Counted from the first letter of the stretch, positions 18,490 to 27,403 are shown. The stretch is 64,000 nucleotides of DNA from Rickettsiales bacterium UBA4311 (GCA_002394665.1 DGUL01000002.1:26986-90985); one strand, 5' to 3'. A program made the numbers and translations. Notes: generated from the sequence alone by a model not told the origin.

Positions 18490-19701
18490 TTATGCAAGTT
18501 GTTTACTTAGTCTTCTCAAAATTTCCAAACCTGGCAAAACTTTATTGCACATATATTGAATTGTTGAATTATGATGGCGAGCAACAAACGAAACTTTATC
18601 AAGCTTTTCCAATTTATTCAATGCGACAATTAAGTCGTTTCCGCTAACAATTGAAAACATCTTCTTTTTTTTTGTTGATATAGCAATTTTTTCACTGATA
18701 AACTTTGTTGAAAAACTACTTTTTTTGTTCCCAGAAGTAAGGAGATTGTCCCAAAAAACATATTTTGATAATTCAAGCACTTCGTTAATTCTTTTTAAAG
18801 TAGCATCAGCAACATCAATTATTATGTCATCCTCATCAAGATTGTTGATGCTCTTTTTTTGCAACTTGTCCGCAGTGCCTTTATCCTTTGAAACAATAAC
18901 ATCTTGCGGTAAAATAACCATACAATCGTTTTTTGATGCTTTAATCAACAAATCTTTTGCCTTTTCCAAAAGCATAGGTTCATAAAAAGATTTCCCTATT
19001 TTTTTGCCAGTAGCAACCAAGAAAGTGTTTGCAACATTTCCGCCAAGAACTACAAATTTAGCAACCTCAACGAGCTTGTTAATTAAATCAAATTTTTCGT
19101 CAAAATAATCACCGCCAACAATTGCAGTATTGAAACCTCTTTCGCTGTTTAGAAATAAATCCAATTTTTTTATTTCATTTGTCAAAACAAGTCCAGCGGA
19201 AGCTCTGACAAATACCGGCACACCCAAAGCAGATGAAAAAGATTTTTCACAATAACCAAAGGCATCATTGACGAAAACATTTATTCCATCGGCAAGTTGC
19301 TTTGCAAACTCCATATTAAACTCGCTTTCCTCACGATGAAAGAGTAAATTCTCCAAAACGATAGCATCACCGTATTCTGTCTTAAAGATTGCTTTTCTGC
19401 TCTTTTCTCCAATGCATTCGTCGCAAAAAGACACATCACAATGTAGTCTATCGTTTAGATATTTTGCTATTGGACGAGTTGAAAATCTTGCGTCAAACCG
19501 CTTTGCCGGATGTCCTAAGTGGGTCGCTATAACTACCCTCGCACCAGTTTTTATCAAATAGTTTATTGTTGGCATTGCTAATCTTATCTTTGTGTCATTT
19601 AGAATTACCCCTTTTTCATCAAGAGGAACGTCTAAGTCCGTCAGTAGAAAAATCGTTTTATTCGTTGTTGCTATGTCATTTACAACGTCAAAGTTTATCA
19701 C
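18490..19701 (-). CDS. pgk: Phosphoglycerate kinase homologue, highly divergent
   Basis: This 403-residue protein has full-length PGK architecture (LDVPLDEKG, RLAMPTINYLIKTGARVVI, THLGHP, LLFHREESE, FVNDAFGYCEKSFSS, GLEILRRL at the end). Most active-site residues are changed, however. The N-terminal R-V-D-x-N reads L-T-D-L-D; the 3-PG arginines in SHLGRP, ENxRF and AHRAH are lost; GGAKVSDK reads GGDYFDEK; the GPxG and GGGDT nucleotide loops read NLLTSG and SGNDL. PGK normally makes ATP in glycolysis. This one is probably inactive or repurposed, though the frame is intact over the whole length, which argues for selection. Confidence 0.8.
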   Translation of the reverse strand: MINFDVVNDIATTNKTIFLLTDLDVPLDEKGVILNDTKIRLAMPTINYLIKTGARVVIATHLGHPAKRFDARFSTRPIAKYLNDRLHCDVSFCDECIGEKSRKAIFKTEYGDAIVLENLLFHREESEFNMEFAKQLADGINVFVNDAFGYCEKSFSSALGVPVFVRASAGLVLTNEIKKLDLFLNSERGFNTAIVGGDYFDEKFDLINKLVEVAKFVVLGGNVANTFLVATGKKIGKSFYEPMLLEKAKDLLIKASKNDCMVILPQDVIVSKDKGTADKLQKKSINNLDEDDIIIDVADATLKRINEVLELSKYVFWDNLLTSGNKKSSFSTKFISEKIAISTKKKKMFSIVSGNDLIVALNKLEKLDKVSFVARHHNSTIQYMCNKVLPGLEILRRLSKQLA

Positions 19702-19750
19702 AAAACAACTGACAAAACAGCAAGCGAGTTTTAAAAGTTGAAAATAAAAA

Positions 19751-20176
19751 TCAACTTTCTCGCAACTTAAACATTTTTACAATCTGCCAATCACTTTTTG
19801 AGCCAAAATCGTTTTGAAAAACTTTCCCAATCTCCTGCGTTATGTGTATAATTTTTGCTTCATTTTCAAGCATTCCGTGTTGATAGATAACAAAATGAAT
19901 TGGTGAATATTTGGTTTTTACAAGCAACAAATCTGCATCTTTAATATTTTCTACAAAATGGAAAAATTTTGATAAATACACGAACATCAACTCACTTTTA
20001 ACATTTTGAAGATTTGTCCCATAAGAAATTTTTTTTATTTCTGCTACATTTTTATCTTTTAAAATGCTATTTTCATATAAAACACCAATTATAAGCCCCA
20101 CGCAATCACAACCGAACCTTGTAAATCCGTGCCATCTAAAAGGAACATTGAGCCAAGATTGAGACATTTCAAACAA
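19751..20176 (-). CDS. NlpC/P60-family cysteine peptidase, GTA/phage type
   Basis: This 141-residue single-domain protein carries the nucleophile in FGCDCVGLIIGVL after SQSWLNVPFRWHGF, and the His in SPIHFVIYQ. The layout matches the small NlpC/P60 cell-wall peptidase encoded in alphaproteobacterial gene transfer agents and related phage tails, which opens peptidoglycan during particle entry or assembly. No signal peptide is seen, and no tail, capsid or portal genes surround it, so it is an isolated relic or a domesticated enzyme. Confidence 0.7.
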   Translation of the reverse strand: MFEMSQSWLNVPFRWHGFTRFGCDCVGLIIGVLYENSILKDKNVAEIKKISYGTNLQNVKSELMFVYLSKFFHFVENIKDADLLLVKTKYSPIHFVIYQHGMLENEAKIIHITQEIGKVFQNDFGSKSDWQIVKMFKLRES

Positions 20177-20242
20177 ACTTTTTTTGATAAAAAATCATAT
20201 ACATTTTAAACAAAAAAATACCGCTGGAAGTCTAAAAAACCA

Positions 20243-20340
20243 TCCCGCCCCGCTCGCGTTGCTCGCTCCCACCCCATCGCTCGCTATCGCGACCCCCGCC
20301 CGCCCCGCAGGGGCGGGCGGGGCGGGTGGGCGGGGACAAA
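20243..20340. repeat. GC-rich dispersed repeat with 13-bp hairpin
   Basis: This is an island of almost pure G/C in AT-rich sequence. The first part, 20243-20277, matches 63966-64000 at 32 of 35 positions. The second part forms a perfect 13-bp stem: 20294-20306 (CCCCGCCCGCCCC-type) pairs with 20310-20322 across a GCA loop. It lies between two genes and outside any coding frame. It may be a mobile palindromic repeat or a strong terminator. Confidence 0.85.
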
Positions 20341-20551
20341 ATAAAAAGCTTAAACAAATGCAGATTATAAAACATAAAAATTCAATATTTACGGAAATCA
20401 ATTAAAAAATTAAAGAATACTTACAATCCTTACAATATTAACCTTCAAAAACACCAATACAAAAACGGCCAATAGATAAAAACATCCAAAAAGATCTTTA
20501 TAAATATTGATTTTTAAAAAAAAATAAAACTCCTGTTGCATAAATTTTTTT

Positions 20552-21058
20552 ATGAAAATCAAAGTCGGCACAAAAGAAGTTGAATTGCCAGAAGATTACG
20601 ACCCAAGAACATCAACAGAGGAATATATGTGCGACAAAGATTTGGCATATTTCAAAAATGTTTTACAAAAACAGCTTGATGATATAGCTAAAAAGCTAAA
20701 AGCCGAAGACATAGATAACGACAACGCAGACAAACGTTCAGCAGATGAAGCAGATTTGGCATCAATAGAAGCGGAAACTCTTGCGGAATTAAGAACAAAA
20801 GACAGACTACGTAAGCTTTCGAAAAAAATTGAAGAATTTATAGAAAAAATAGACAGAAATTTATACGGCTTTTGCGAAGAATGTGGCGATGACATTGGAC
20901 GCAAACGTCTTTATTACAATCCATTGTCAAGATTTTGTATAGCAGACCAAACAAAACGAGACCAAGACGAAGCTCAAAAGGAACGAGATGCTTGGACGCA
21001 AGGAGGAGAAAGCAACAACTACGAAACAGAAACCGATAGCTACGACAATGAAAATTAG
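20552..21058 (+). CDS. dksA: DksA/TraR-family zinc-finger regulator
   Basis: This 168-residue RNA polymerase-binding regulator normally works with ppGpp. A coiled-coil region (about 30-100, YFKNVLQKQLDDIAKKLKAE onward) precedes the finger, whose first three cysteines are in CEECGDDIG and RFCIADQ. Spacing is C-x2-C-x17-C-x2-D, so the fourth zinc ligand Cys is replaced by Asp. The N-terminal PEDYDPRTSTEEYMCDKDLAYF is like DksA. Changed-cysteine variants are known in other bacteria. The acidic, Asn-rich tail is atypical. Confidence 0.88.
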   Translation: MKIKVGTKEVELPEDYDPRTSTEEYMCDKDLAYFKNVLQKQLDDIAKKLKAEDIDNDNADKRSADEADLASIEAETLAELRTKDRLRKLSKKIEEFIEKIDRNLYGFCEECGDDIGRKRLYYNPLSRFCIADQTKRDQDEAQKERDAWTQGGESNNYETETDSYDNEN

Positions 21059-21123
21059 TAAAACAATAATTGGCAAATAGCAATTGATGAAATCAAAACC
21101 AAGAAGACACTGTGATGCTTTAT

Positions 21124-21666
21124 TTATAGTGTAGCTTTTTCTTGCAACAATTTACAATAATCAATCTCTTTGTCTGCTTTAAAAATCATTTCTTGTCTGT
21201 ATAATGTTTCATAAATATCTACATTGTTGCCAGAACCATCAAGGTATGAGACCTCACCAATATTTTTTGGAAACTTACTTTCAAAATCAATAACAAACTT
21301 TTTATTTGCCGAACTTCTAATTAAAGCATCAACGGCACGTTCATAAATCTTGAAAAACTCCTTTTCACAATCCTTGCTCTCACGGAAACCACGCAAATCA
21401 AATTTTTTATTTCTTTTCCCATATCTCGTTGGCAACTGAAAATCCTTTGGATAAACAACTTGATCGTATTTCCTCGCGAAGTTAAACATTAGGGCTCCAT
21501 CGTCTTGAATTCTGACAAAATCAACCGGAGTAAGCTGAAAAGCAGTAAAAACAATTAGCCACTTTAAAAACCTATAAATACCGCAAATAATAAAAAAAAT
21601 AGCAAGATAACGAGCTTTTTTATCTTGCCAAATTCCAAGCAGAAAAGTTTTCAATAAATCCCACAT
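21124..21666 (-). CDS. Hypothetical membrane-anchored protein downstream of yidC
   Basis: This unrecognised 180-residue protein has one clear transmembrane helix at about residues 20-42 (YLAIFFIICGIYRFLKWLIVF) and a soluble, charged remainder. It starts 20 nt after the yidC stop on the same strand and so is probably co-transcribed. In many bacteria the yidC neighbour is a small GTPase (yihA/engB), but no GTPase motif is present here. Confidence 0.6.
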   Translation of the reverse strand: MWDLLKTFLLGIWQDKKARYLAIFFIICGIYRFLKWLIVFTAFQLTPVDFVRIQDDGALMFNFARKYDQVVYPKDFQLPTRYGKRNKKFDLRGFRESKDCEKEFFKIYERAVDALIRSSANKKFVIDFESKFPKNIGEVSYLDGSGNNVDIYETLYRQEMIFKADKEIDYCKLLQEKATL

Positions 21667-21686
21667 TTGCGAACAAAAAAACAGCT

Positions 21687-23420
21687 TTATAAACCTTTAT
21701 TTACAATTTTGATTAAAACACTTTGTTGAATGATTGTGAATATATTGCTACAAATCCAATAAAGCACCAAACCAGCAGGCATTGACGCAAACATAATTGT
21801 AAAAATTAAAGGAAAAAATTTCATCATTTTCGCTTGTGCAGGGTCAACTCCTGTCATTGGATTTATTTTCTGTTGAATAAACATAGTTAGACCCATCAAG
21901 CAAGGTAATAGCCCAATTTGCAAAACAACAGGAACATCAAAATTTAGCAAACCAAACAAATTAAAAACCGATGAAGGGTCTCTTGAAGATAAATCAACTA
22001 TCCAGCCAATAAACGAAGCATCACGCATTTCAATAGAAATTACCAACACCTTATACAAGGCAAAAAATATTGGAATTTGCAACAAAAGCGGAAAGAAAGC
22101 CGATGCTGGGTTGACGTTATTGTCCTTATAAAGCTTATAAGTTTCAGTTTGCAACGTTTTCTTGTCGTCGCCACATCGTTTTTTTATTTCTTCCATTTGC
22201 GGAGAAATCTTTTTCATCTTTGCCATAACTCTATAAGAACGATTTGCCAGCGGAAAAATAATCATTCTTACCAAAATTGTAAGCAATATAATTGCAACAC
22301 CAAAGTTTCCACTTATTGAATTAAGTCGCTTTAGTATTATTAACAAAGGTTTTGATAAGAAGTAAAACATTCCAAAATCTATTGCCTTATCAAATTTTTG
22401 AAGTTCGTGTTTTTTTTCAATTTCTTGCAACAATTCCAGCTTCTTCGGCGCCACAACAAGCAAGCTTTCTTTTTCAATTTGTTCTCCGTTTTTCAAAAGC
22501 ATCAAATTGCTACAAAAATCCACTTGGTAAATATCATCTTTGTGGTTTCCTTTCTTTGCTGAATACCTTATATTCATTACGTCATTTTGTTCTTGATATG
22601 CCAATGCAGTAATCCAATATTGATCCGAGAAACCAATCCAAGAACCTTTATTGCCCTCCTGTGCAATTGTGCCCTTCCCTATTTTATCATAAGTGAATTC
22701 GTTAACTTTGTCTTCATTTACGAACAACACACCGCGGAAAGCTCCAACATTTTCAATTCTGTCTGTCGTATTTTTCTCCGAAATTCTGCTATAATTCGCA
22801 ACATTTACCGCTTTTCCATTATTATTTATAACTTTCTGTTTTACACTTATGGTATAATCGTCATTTAAAAAATAACTCATTTCAAATGAAAAATTGCCAT
22901 TTTTTCCAGACAAAACAATAGAATTGTCATTTTTACTCTTAACTTTCCAGTCAATTTCTCCATTCTTTACATCTCCAAGCCAACCGCTTTCAAAAAAGTG
23001 TTCGTCGTCCAATAAAATGACATTTTTTAAACTCTTCTCGTGTTGTTTAAAACCTTTTAGAGAGTAAAAAGTAATCCTGTTGTTAACAACATCAAAACCA
23101 ACATTTACTTTATCGTTTTGTAAAAAAATCTCCTTTTTCTCTTTTTTCTTTTTTGCATTTGAAGTATCTTTTATACTCTCTGTAGTGATTAAACCATTGT
23201 CGTCCCTTGTTGCATCAACGCTCACTTCCACATTGTTCTTTTTCCTATTCTGCTCCATTTTTGCAAGTTCTTCCTCGCTTGGGGAAGTGAAAAAATTCCA
23301 GACTGCCAAAAACATTACAGAGAACAAAATAGCTCCGAGCAATCTTTTACTTTCACCATTATCAGAATTTGAGAAATTACCAAAATTATAATTAGACACG
23401 TTGACGACAAAATAAAACAA
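21687..23420 (-). CDS. yidC: Membrane protein insertase YidC
   Basis: This 577-residue insertase helps membrane proteins fold, alone or with SecYEG. A first transmembrane helix (KRLLGAILFSVMFLAVWNFF) is followed by a charged linker, the periplasmic beta domain (about 85-330) and the conserved five-helix core: FGVAIILLTILVRMIIFPLANRSY, the coiled region KMKKISPQMEEIKKRCGDDK, NPASAFFPLLLQIPIFFALYKVL, and the C-terminal VLYWICSNIFTIIQQ. The start is uncertain (TTG at 23420 or a GTG seven codons later). Confidence 0.97.
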   Translation of the reverse strand: MFYFVVNVSNYNFGNFSNSDNGESKRLLGAILFSVMFLAVWNFFTSPSEEELAKMEQNRKKNNVEVSVDATRDDNGLITTESIKDTSNAKKKKEKKEIFLQNDKVNVGFDVVNNRITFYSLKGFKQHEKSLKNVILLDDEHFFESGWLGDVKNGEIDWKVKSKNDNSIVLSGKNGNFSFEMSYFLNDDYTISVKQKVINNNGKAVNVANYSRISEKNTTDRIENVGAFRGVLFVNEDKVNEFTYDKIGKGTIAQEGNKGSWIGFSDQYWITALAYQEQNDVMNIRYSAKKGNHKDDIYQVDFCSNLMLLKNGEQIEKESLLVVAPKKLELLQEIEKKHELQKFDKAIDFGMFYFLSKPLLIILKRLNSISGNFGVAIILLTILVRMIIFPLANRSYRVMAKMKKISPQMEEIKKRCGDDKKTLQTETYKLYKDNNVNPASAFFPLLLQIPIFFALYKVLVISIEMRDASFIGWIVDLSSRDPSSVFNLFGLLNFDVPVVLQIGLLPCLMGLTMFIQQKINPMTGVDPAQAKMMKFFPLIFTIMFASMPAGLVLYWICSNIFTIIQQSVLIKIVNKGL

Positions 23421-23537
23421 CTTTTTATTATCAAGGGCGACATTTTTTTAAAAACCGATAAAAAAAATGACAACAATGTTGATTGATGAGAATTTTACTT
23501 GCAAATAAAAAAAGTATATTTCACTTGGATTGTGGCT

Positions 23538-23951
23538 ATGGATAGCAAAAGGAATTATGAATTAACATTGCTTGCCAGACAAGACGTTTCGGATGAGGAC
23601 GTAAGATTGGCATTGCAAACTTTGAGGGATATTATAGTTTCAAATGGTGGGAGTATCTTATATGCTGAATACTGGGGGCTTCGCCAATTGGAATACAAAA
23701 TTAACAAAAATGAAAACGCCCATTTTTATATGGTGCAAATCAGTGCCGACAAGGAAATCAATAAAATGCTTGATGAAAAGTTGAGACATAGCACTATTTT
23801 TATAAGATATCTGTTTGTAAAAGTTGAAGATGAGAGTGTTTTAAAGAGCAGAACGCCAAACAATTTGACTGGTCAGGAAAATACTGATGAAGGAATTGTT
23901 TTTGACAAAAGGTTTTATAGTGCAATGAATTTAGGTTTTAATTTAAGATAA
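23538..23951 (+). CDS. rpsF: 30S ribosomal protein bS6
   Basis: This 137-residue protein binds S18 in the small subunit platform. Conserved parts are [16 protein letters not shown], the [21 protein letters not shown] strand-loop, and [14 protein letters not shown]. The start is set at the ATG giving [10 protein letters not shown], because the upstream frame (from 23499) adds sequence not found in the family. It begins the rpsF-rpsR-rplI-dusB operon. Confidence 0.96.
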   Translation: MDSKRNYELTLLARQDVSDEDVRLALQTLRDIIVSNGGSILYAEYWGLRQLEYKINKNENAHFYMVQISADKEINKMLDEKLRHSTIFIRYLFVKVEDESVLKSRTPNNLTGQENTDEGIVFDKRFYSAMNLGFNLR

Positions 23952-23952
23952 T

Positions 23953-24312
23953 ATGGCGAGAATAATGTCTGCGACACAAAATCAAGACGACGCTCTTGTA
24001 AATACAATGTCTGGTGATATCACCTACGACGAGTTGGCGAAAGTTGAGGGAATTTCTGTAAACGCTTTGAAGATTAAAAAAGAAGGCTCTACTTCATTCT
24101 TCAAAAGAGCAACATCTCCAACATTAAATGATGTTGAAGTGTCTAAAATATCCTATAAAGATGTAAAATTGTTGAAAAAGTTTATCAGCCCAAGGGGGAA
24201 AATTGTCCCTACAAGAAGCTCAAATGTAAAAAGTAGGAAAAAACAAAGAGCTTTGCGTATAGCTATATTGAGAGCAAGATTTTTAGGGTTGTTGCCTTAC
24301 GTTAAATATTAA
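23953..24312 (+). CDS. rpsR: 30S ribosomal protein bS18, N-terminally extended
   Basis: The C-terminal 75 residues carry the bS18 fold, with [21 protein letters not shown] followed by [18 protein letters not shown] and [10 protein letters not shown]. The total of 119 residues exceeds the usual 75-95 because of an acidic N-terminal extension of about 45 residues. Two in-frame ATG codons (residues 1 and 5) are possible starts. It begins one base after the rpsF stop. Confidence 0.95.
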   Translation: MARIMSATQNQDDALVNTMSGDITYDELAKVEGISVNALKIKKEGSTSFFKRATSPTLNDVEVSKISYKDVKLLKKFISPRGKIVPTRSSNVKSRKKQRALRIAILRARFLGLLPYVKY

Positions 24313-24362
24313 AGTACTGAAGTGATTATAAAAGGTTTTCATATTGTTTTTTTATAAAGTGT

Positions 24363-25019
24363 ATGAATGTTATATTGAGCCGTGATGTTAGGAATGTTGG
24401 AAAAGTTGGCGATGTCTGTGAAGTCAAAACTGGCTATGGTCGCAATTTTCTTATTCCAAAAGGTTATGCTGTTGTTGCTAACAAGAAGAATATAGCAAAT
24501 TTACAAAGTAAAATTGAAGAATTAAAAAAACAAAATGGTGAGATGTCGAAGGTTGCAGAGAATGTTGCCGACATTTTGAATAAAAAAGTTTTCAATATCA
24601 TTCGTCAAGCTTCTGACGACGGAATAATCTATGGCTCGGTTAGAAATCGCGATGTTCGTAGTTTGATTTGCGAGCTCTTGCACGAAAGTAGAGTTTCTTT
24701 TTCCGTTGATGTTGGTTCTATTAAAATAGAAAAACCAATAAAATCACTCGGGCAATATATTGTTTCCGTCAATGTTTTTGCTGATATTATTGCAAAAGTT
24801 CGTTTGAATGTTTGCAGAACGTCAACTGAATTTGATAGTGATGTTGAGAGTTTTGATAAAAAATATCAAGAGTTTTTACAGCCTACAAATGCAAATGCCG
24901 ATAAAATAGAAGTAGGCAAAAATGCCGTTGTTGCCACGAAAGCATCAGAAGTTGGTGCTGAAAATATTGCTCCGGTCGCATCTGTTTCCGAAGATAAACA
25001 AGAAACAATAGAAAAATAG
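24363..25019 (+). CDS. rplI: 50S ribosomal protein bL9, C-terminally extended
   Basis: The N-terminal domain (MNVILSRDVRNVGKVGDVCEVKTGYGRNFLIP), long connecting helix and C-terminal domain (DDGIIYGSVRNRDV) are typical of bL9. At 218 residues it is about 60 longer than usual, owing to an Ala/Asn/Glu-rich tail after residue 160 with no clear fold. Confidence 0.96.
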   Translation: MNVILSRDVRNVGKVGDVCEVKTGYGRNFLIPKGYAVVANKKNIANLQSKIEELKKQNGEMSKVAENVADILNKKVFNIIRQASDDGIIYGSVRNRDVRSLICELLHESRVSFSVDVGSIKIEKPIKSLGQYIVSVNVFADIIAKVRLNVCRTSTEFDSDVESFDKKYQEFLQPTNANADKIEVGKNAVVATKASEVGAENIAPVASVSEDKQETIEK

Positions 25020-26018
25020 TTGCCGGACAATAAACGATTTGTTTTTGTGATAAAGATTGGCAATTTTTCCTTTGATTATCCAATTTTTCCTGCTCCGATG
25101 TGTGGAGTGATGGATGCTCCTTTTAGGGCTATGTTGTTAAAATTTGGTGTGCCACTTTTATACACCGAAATGATTGCTTCCCACGCGACCATACTTGAAT
25201 GCAGAAAAAAATACATTGAAAAAGCAACACTGAAAGAAACAAGTAAAGTTCCTTTTGTAATTCAACTCGCAGGATGCGACCCTGAAATTATGTCAAATGC
25301 CGTGCTTGTTGCAAAAGATGCGGGAGCAGACATTGTTGATATGAACTTTGGATGTCCTGTAAAAAAAATTGTCAATAGCTATGCCGGCTCCGCACTAATG
25401 AAAGACGAAAAGCTCGCAGAGCGAATTATTAAATCCGTAGCAAAAACCGCAAGAAAAAACAACATTCCCGCAACAATAAAAATGCGAATGGGCTGGGACG
25501 AACAACATAAAAATGCTGTTAATATTGCCAAAATTGCGGAAAGCGAAGGAATTGCAACAATAACAATACATTGCAGAACACGAAGCCAAATGTATAGCGG
25601 AAAAGCTAATTGGGAATTCGCTAAAGAATTAAAAGATGCTGTAAAAATCCCAGTCATTGTCAATGGCGATATAAACCTTGAAAATATTCAAGAAGCTTTA
25701 AAAGTTTCCTCCTGCGACGGAGCAATGATTGGACGGGCTTTATATGGCAAACCTTGGTTAATTGCGGACTGCATTTCGTTATTAAAAAATGAGAACAAAA
25801 CACACAAACCGCACGACATATGGAGCGACTGCATACAAGAGCATTTAACGAGAATTTTTGATTTTTACCCAATTAACAACGCCATCGGATTTGCAATAAA
25901 AAACCTGTATTTCTACTCGCAAAACGTCAACGGAGGGGCAAAATTCCGCGGTGAAATCTCAAAATGCAAAACCAAAGAAGAAATATTTAAAACAGCAGAA
26001 AGCTTTTTTTCACTATAG
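25020..26018 (+). CDS. dusB: tRNA-dihydrouridine synthase (DusB-type)
   Basis: This FMN enzyme reduces uridines in the tRNA D loop, 332 residues. Motifs are PIFPAPMCGVMDAPFR, QLAGCDPEIM, the catalytic cysteine in DMNFGCPVKKI, IKMRMGWDEQH, TIHCRTRSQMYSG, VNGDI and DGAMIGRALYGKPW. The TTG start directly abuts the rplI stop. A GTG ten codons on is the alternative. It converges with rsmD, with 7 nt between stops. Confidence 0.95.
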   Translation: MPDNKRFVFVIKIGNFSFDYPIFPAPMCGVMDAPFRAMLLKFGVPLLYTEMIASHATILECRKKYIEKATLKETSKVPFVIQLAGCDPEIMSNAVLVAKDAGADIVDMNFGCPVKKIVNSYAGSALMKDEKLAERIIKSVAKTARKNNIPATIKMRMGWDEQHKNAVNIAKIAESEGIATITIHCRTRSQMYSGKANWEFAKELKDAVKIPVIVNGDINLENIQEALKVSSCDGAMIGRALYGKPWLIADCISLLKNENKTHKPHDIWSDCIQEHLTRIFDFYPINNAIGFAIKNLYFYSQNVNGGAKFRGEISKCKTKEEIFKTAESFFSL

Positions 26019-26025
26019 TTTTTTC

Positions 26026-26643
26026 CTATAATTTTTTCCGCAAAAACACAAACTTAGCCCCATTTTTCAAATCTTTTGAATAAATAACCTCAAAAGCCGA
26101 ATAATTATAATCTTCTTGTGTCTCTAATATCAACATACCGCCATCGTTAAGTAAACCCTTGACGGCAATCGCGTCCAAAGTTTTTTGACAAAAATTATTT
26201 TTATAAGGTGGATCGAAAAAAATTAAATCAAATGTAGCATTCTCGCTAAGAGAAGGTAAAAAGGCATAAATACATTTTGCATTAAAAGGAACACTTTTGG
26301 CGGTCGTGTTGTCTTCTCCGTTGTTATTTTGATGCTTTTGCAAACTCTTCGAGTTTTGTTTTTCTAAAAATGCTTCTATATTATTTAACTTTTTTCTATC
26401 GCAATCAATAAAAGTGCAACTTCCACAACCAAGAGACATAAGCTCAAAGCCAACAATGCCACTACCACAACAAAAATCGGCACAAGAAAAATTTTTCAAA
26501 TTCAAATGAAATCTATTTATTAAAGTATTAAAAAGCACACCACGATTTAAAGAAGTCGTAATCCGTGAACCATCACCACGAAAACCCTCGCCGATGACAA
26601 GACCTTTATAATCTCCGTGTTCTATTCTAATAATGTTGGACAT
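26026..26643 (-). CDS. rsmD: 16S rRNA (guanine-966-N2) methyltransferase
   Basis: This SAM-dependent methyltransferase has 205 residues. The N-terminal region matches RsmD (VIGEGFRGDGSRITTSLNRGVLFNTL), motif I is CADFCCGSGIVGFELMS, and the catalytic motif is FFDPPYKNN. It follows rpoZ so closely that the rpoZ stop and rsmD start share a base. Confidence 0.93.
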   Translation of the reverse strand: MSNIIRIEHGDYKGLVIGEGFRGDGSRITTSLNRGVLFNTLINRFHLNLKNFSCADFCCGSGIVGFELMSLGCGSCTFIDCDRKKLNNIEAFLEKQNSKSLQKHQNNNGEDNTTAKSVPFNAKCIYAFLPSLSENATFDLIFFDPPYKNNFCQKTLDAIAVKGLLNDGGMLILETQEDYNYSAFEVIYSKDLKNGAKFVFLRKKL

Positions 26644-27017
26644 TATTTACCGGAAGCAAAGAAGTCTTTTGAAACTCCAAGATCTATACCAGTGCTATTA
26701 TTTTCAACATCGTTGCCTTTCTTTTCAACGTCAAAAATAGGCTCATCAACTGACGCGTCATCAAGTAAGAAGTTATTATTAACAACATTTCCTTGCAGTT
26801 CATTTGCATACTTCCTTATTACCGTGTCTCGCAATTCCTCTATGCTGACTTTTCCAGCTTCAACCTCTCTCAATGCCAACACTGCAAATTTATTATTTGC
26901 ATCAACAGCTGTTTTATTACTTGTCGCAATAGCATTTGCTCTATACGCCAACAAAACAGCGAGTTCATAAGGACTTTCGCATTGCGATAAAACTTCTTCA
27001 ATGGTTACGCGAGCCAC
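26643..27017 (-). CDS. rpoZ: RNA polymerase omega subunit
   Basis: This is the small subunit that helps assemble beta'. The GTG start at 27017 gives VARVTIEEVL, matching the universal MARVTVEDC start; the open frame extends 19 codons further upstream but that part is unlike the family. The core (SPYELAVLLAYRANAI, then FAVLALREVEAG) is clear. A tail of about 50 residues after the core is low-complexity. It is coupled to rsmD. Confidence 0.9.
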   Translation of the reverse strand: MARVTIEEVLSQCESPYELAVLLAYRANAIATSNKTAVDANNKFAVLALREVEAGKVSIEELRDTVIRKYANELQGNVVNNNFLLDDASVDEPIFDVEKKGNDVENNSTGIDLGVSKDFFASGK

Positions 27018-27144
27018 AAAACGACTTCGTATTGTAAAAGAAAAAAAACTATTTTGCAAGCATTTTATTTTCATTGATTAAAATAATTTTCTTGCATTTT
27101 TAACCTCAAAGTCGCTTTACTCGCCAGTTTTGTTGTTTTTTTGT

Positions 27145-27333
27145 ATGAAATGTAAGAAAGCATCTTTTGGTGTGTTTGTTTTGGCTTGTTTTGTTTTTAA
27201 TTGCTTCATTGGAGCTTTTAGTGCACTCGCTGTTTCGCAATCCGAGTACGAAGCTTGCAAAAAAGCTAAGTGCGTAAAAGGTAGTCCTAATTACGAACAA
27301 TGCAAAAAAGATTGTGGATACAATGGAAATTAA
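27145..27333 (+). CDS. Small secreted cysteine-rich peptide
   Basis: This 62-residue peptide has a clear signal sequence (positive start KCKK, hydrophobic core FGVFVLACFVFNCFIGAF, Ala-rich end ALA) and a mature part of about 30 residues. The mature part holds four cysteines as two C-K-K-x(1-2)-C pairs (ACKKAKC and QCKKDC). Five further codons upstream are possible. It is not recognised. Paired cysteines suggest disulfide bonds or metal binding. A rho-independent terminator lies 70 nt downstream. Confidence 0.55.
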   Translation: MKCKKASFGVFVLACFVFNCFIGAFSALAVSQSEYEACKKAKCVKGSPNYEQCKKDCGYNGN

Positions 27334-27403
27334 ACAATCAAATCAATTATTTAAAAAATATTTGGATGGTATAATGGTAATTAAGTTATAGTGTCCTTTT
27401 CTG

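Noticed and set aside
27370..27375. TATAAT box before the 27404 terminator, possibly driving a short RNA
   Set aside because: No matching -35 sequence at proper spacing, and the terminator is explained by the peptide gene upstream.
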